Shown here: one piece after another, positions 34,861 to 35,963 of the stretch | Position numbering within the stretch: position 1 is the stretch's first letter | Layout of the letters: each line of letters starts with the position of its first letter | Source of the DNA: Xanthomonas sp. NCPPB 1128 | GTDB taxonomy: Bacteria > Pseudomonadota > Gammaproteobacteria > Xanthomonadales > Xanthomonadaceae | Assembly: GCF_001043115.1 (NCBI RefSeq) | Contig: NZ_LFME01000042.1 | Span: 1 to 35,963 of the forward strand | Reading direction: 5' to 3' | DNA: 35,963 bases | Notes under the pieces: model-generated | Seen by the model: only the letters and a program-made list of their open reading frames with translations | Told to the model about the DNA's origin: nothing | Databases searched by the model: none | Program-made: the position numbers and the translations under genes

Positions 34861-35113
34861 GGAGCCGGGATTCGTGATTCGTGATTTTTCGCGAGTGCAG
34901 GGCATTTCCAGCGCTTCTGGCGTTGTTGTAGGAGCGGCTTCAGCCGCGACGGGCGTTACCGGTAACGCCCGTCGCGGCTGAAGCCGCTCCTACAGAAAAT
35001 CGCCTGCCAACGATTTGGCTCCGCACAGCACGCCGCCGCCCGCAATCTCCAATCACCAATCCCGGCTTTCAACAGCCGCAGGCTGGTCATCCCCAATCCC
35101 CAATCCCGGCCCC
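34861..35113. repeat. Composite intergenic repeat region
   Basis: GGAGCCGGGATTCGTGATTC (from 34861) and the inverted AATCTCCAATCACCAATCCC (from 35044), with a further unit TCCCCAATCCCCAATCCCGG from 35090, flank the 66-bp palindrome. They are the same GATTGGGGATTCG-type units seen at 17892-18002. Apart from these and the ribosome-binding site at 35190-35196, the gap 34857-35201 shows nothing else. Confidence 0.7.
34928..34993. repeat. Perfect 66-bp REP-like palindrome
   Basis: From GTAGGAGCGGCTTCAGCCGC at the left end to its exact inverse at the right end, all 33 base pairs match, with GTTACCGGTAAC at the centre. A diverged copy is at 24529-24594. Confidence 0.92.
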
Positions 35114-35201
35114 TCTGTGCTAGAACAAAGCACAGCGGCAGGCGATCTTCGCTGCCGCGATCGCGGCACAGGACACTGCCGCACTGCACAAGGAGGACCG
35201 C

Positions 35202-35963
35202 ATGAAGCGAGCACAGTGGTGGACGCCGTTGCTGTTGAGCATGGCCGCGCCTGCGCTGGCGCAGGACGGCAGCGGCACGGTCCGCATTGGCGCCAGCCTG
35301 CGCGCTGGCCCGGCGCTGGAGTATCCGCGTGTGGCGACCACAGTGAGCCATGACACGCTGCGGGTGCATGGCTGCACCCAGGATTGGGCCTGGTGCGATG
35401 TCAGTTGGAGCGGCAAACGCGGCTGGCTGCCGGGTGGGGCGATCGACTTCGGCACGCAAGGCGAGGGCGTCGCGCCCGCCGTGCCGACCGTCGGCTTTGC
35501 GCTGGACCGCTACTGGGACACGCACTATCGCGGCCAGCCGTGGGCGCGCGAACGCGCGCGTTACCGCCCGCTGGAAAGCGCGTCGACCGCGGCCGGCCCA
35601 GCGCAGATCCCGGCGCCGCTGCAGCGTCAGCTGGCGCCGCAATGGCGGGCGCCGCCACCGCCTCCTGCGTCCGCGTCCGAGGCGGTGAGCGCCTCGCCGC
35701 AATGGACGCCGCCTGGCGAGCGGATGCATCAGATCCCGCCGCCGGACGCGCTCAACCCCCGCTACAACAAGGAACTGGCGAAGGAGTTGCAACGCCAGGA
35801 CGACGACCGCCGCCAGCGCGAAGCGATGGGACTGACGCCCGTGCCGCCGCCTGCGTCCGCGCCGTCGGCATCGCCGTCGTGGCCGCCCACGCCGGCGACG
35901 ATCCAATGGGTCGAGCAGCATCCGCCGAAGCCGAGTTCGCCGCCACCTCCACCGCCTCCACCT
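35202..35963 (+). CDS. Secreted SH3-domain, proline-rich protein (3' end outside window)
   Basis: This open frame begins at ATG 35202, five bases after a perfect AAGGAGG, and stays open to the window edge (254 codons visible). A signal peptide (MKRAQWWTPLLLSMAAPALA) is predicted to be cleaved after residue 20. A bacterial SH3-like domain follows (about 25-82), with VRIGASLRAGPALEYP, two cysteines (VHGCTQDWAWCDVSW) and SGKRGWLPGGAID. The rest is low-complexity, rich in Pro, Ala and Ser with charged stretches (KELAKELQRQDDDRRQRE), ending in a proline run at the edge. SH3b domains usually bind cell-wall peptides; the role here is unknown. Antisense frames over this region are shadows. Confidence 0.85.
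   Translation, partial: MKRAQWWTPLLLSMAAPALAQDGSGTVRIGASLRAGPALEYPRVATTVSHDTLRVHGCTQDWAWCDVSWSGKRGWLPGGAIDFGTQGEGVAPAVPTVGFALDRYWDTHYRGQPWARERARYRPLESASTAAGPAQIPAPLQRQLAPQWRAPPPPPASASEAVSASPQWTPPGERMHQIPPPDALNPRYNKELAKELQRQDDDRRQREAMGLTPVPPPASAPSASPSWPPTPATIQWVEQHPPKPSSPPPPPPPP

Overview
The window is about 36 kb of very GC-rich gammaproteobacterial chromosome. Three things point to Xanthomonas or a close relative in the Xanthomonadaceae: the copL-copA-copB copper cluster, the short intergenic repeats built from GATTGGGGATTCG units, and the palindromes beginning GTAGGAGCGGCTT. The genus call is inference from these signatures, not from a database match. No tRNA, rRNA, CRISPR array, phage or transposase gene was seen.

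The left half (25-19278, all on the minus strand, read right to left) is one large transport and signalling locus. It starts with a MacA/HlyD-type periplasmic adaptor and one stand-alone MacB/LolD-type ATPase. These are followed by eleven FtsX/MacB-type permease genes without ATPase domains. It ends with a sigma-54-dependent response regulator and its histidine kinase. The permeases fall into two sequence classes, A (431-443 aa, C-terminus like ALQLKS) and B (404-413 aa, C-terminus like PAVATRS). They alternate A-B as five pairs plus one extra class B gene that is a diverged tandem duplicate of its neighbour. A strong sigma-54 promoter with clustered TGTCCG/CGGACA inverted repeats upstream precedes the adaptor. 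The likely circuit is that the kinase and regulator at the 3' end switch on the transporter locus, including their own genes. A rho-independent terminator lies inside the locus between the two duplicated class B genes.

A 263-bp element made of nested inverted repeats (19409-19671) separates this locus from glmS (19751-21583, plus strand). Next comes a divergent pair: a FAD-dependent monooxygenase (minus) and a TetR-type repressor (plus), with two palindromic operators between them. A small unrecognised gene (24002-24475) and a palindromic repeat follow.

The right half carries copper homeostasis in two divergent units. copL-copA-copB (28302 to 24746, minus) encode a metal-binding regulatory protein, a Tat-exported multicopper oxidase and an outer-membrane copper protein. 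The plus-strand unit (28424-31546) encodes a MerR/CueR-type sensor, a copper P-type ATPase and a CopZ-like chaperone; its promoter is MerR-type and probably gives a leaderless mRNA. After these come a PLP-dependent cysteine synthase-family enzyme and an M3 oligopeptidase. A repeat-rich gap with a perfect 66-bp palindrome follows, then the 5' part of a secreted SH3-domain, proline-rich protein that runs off the window end.
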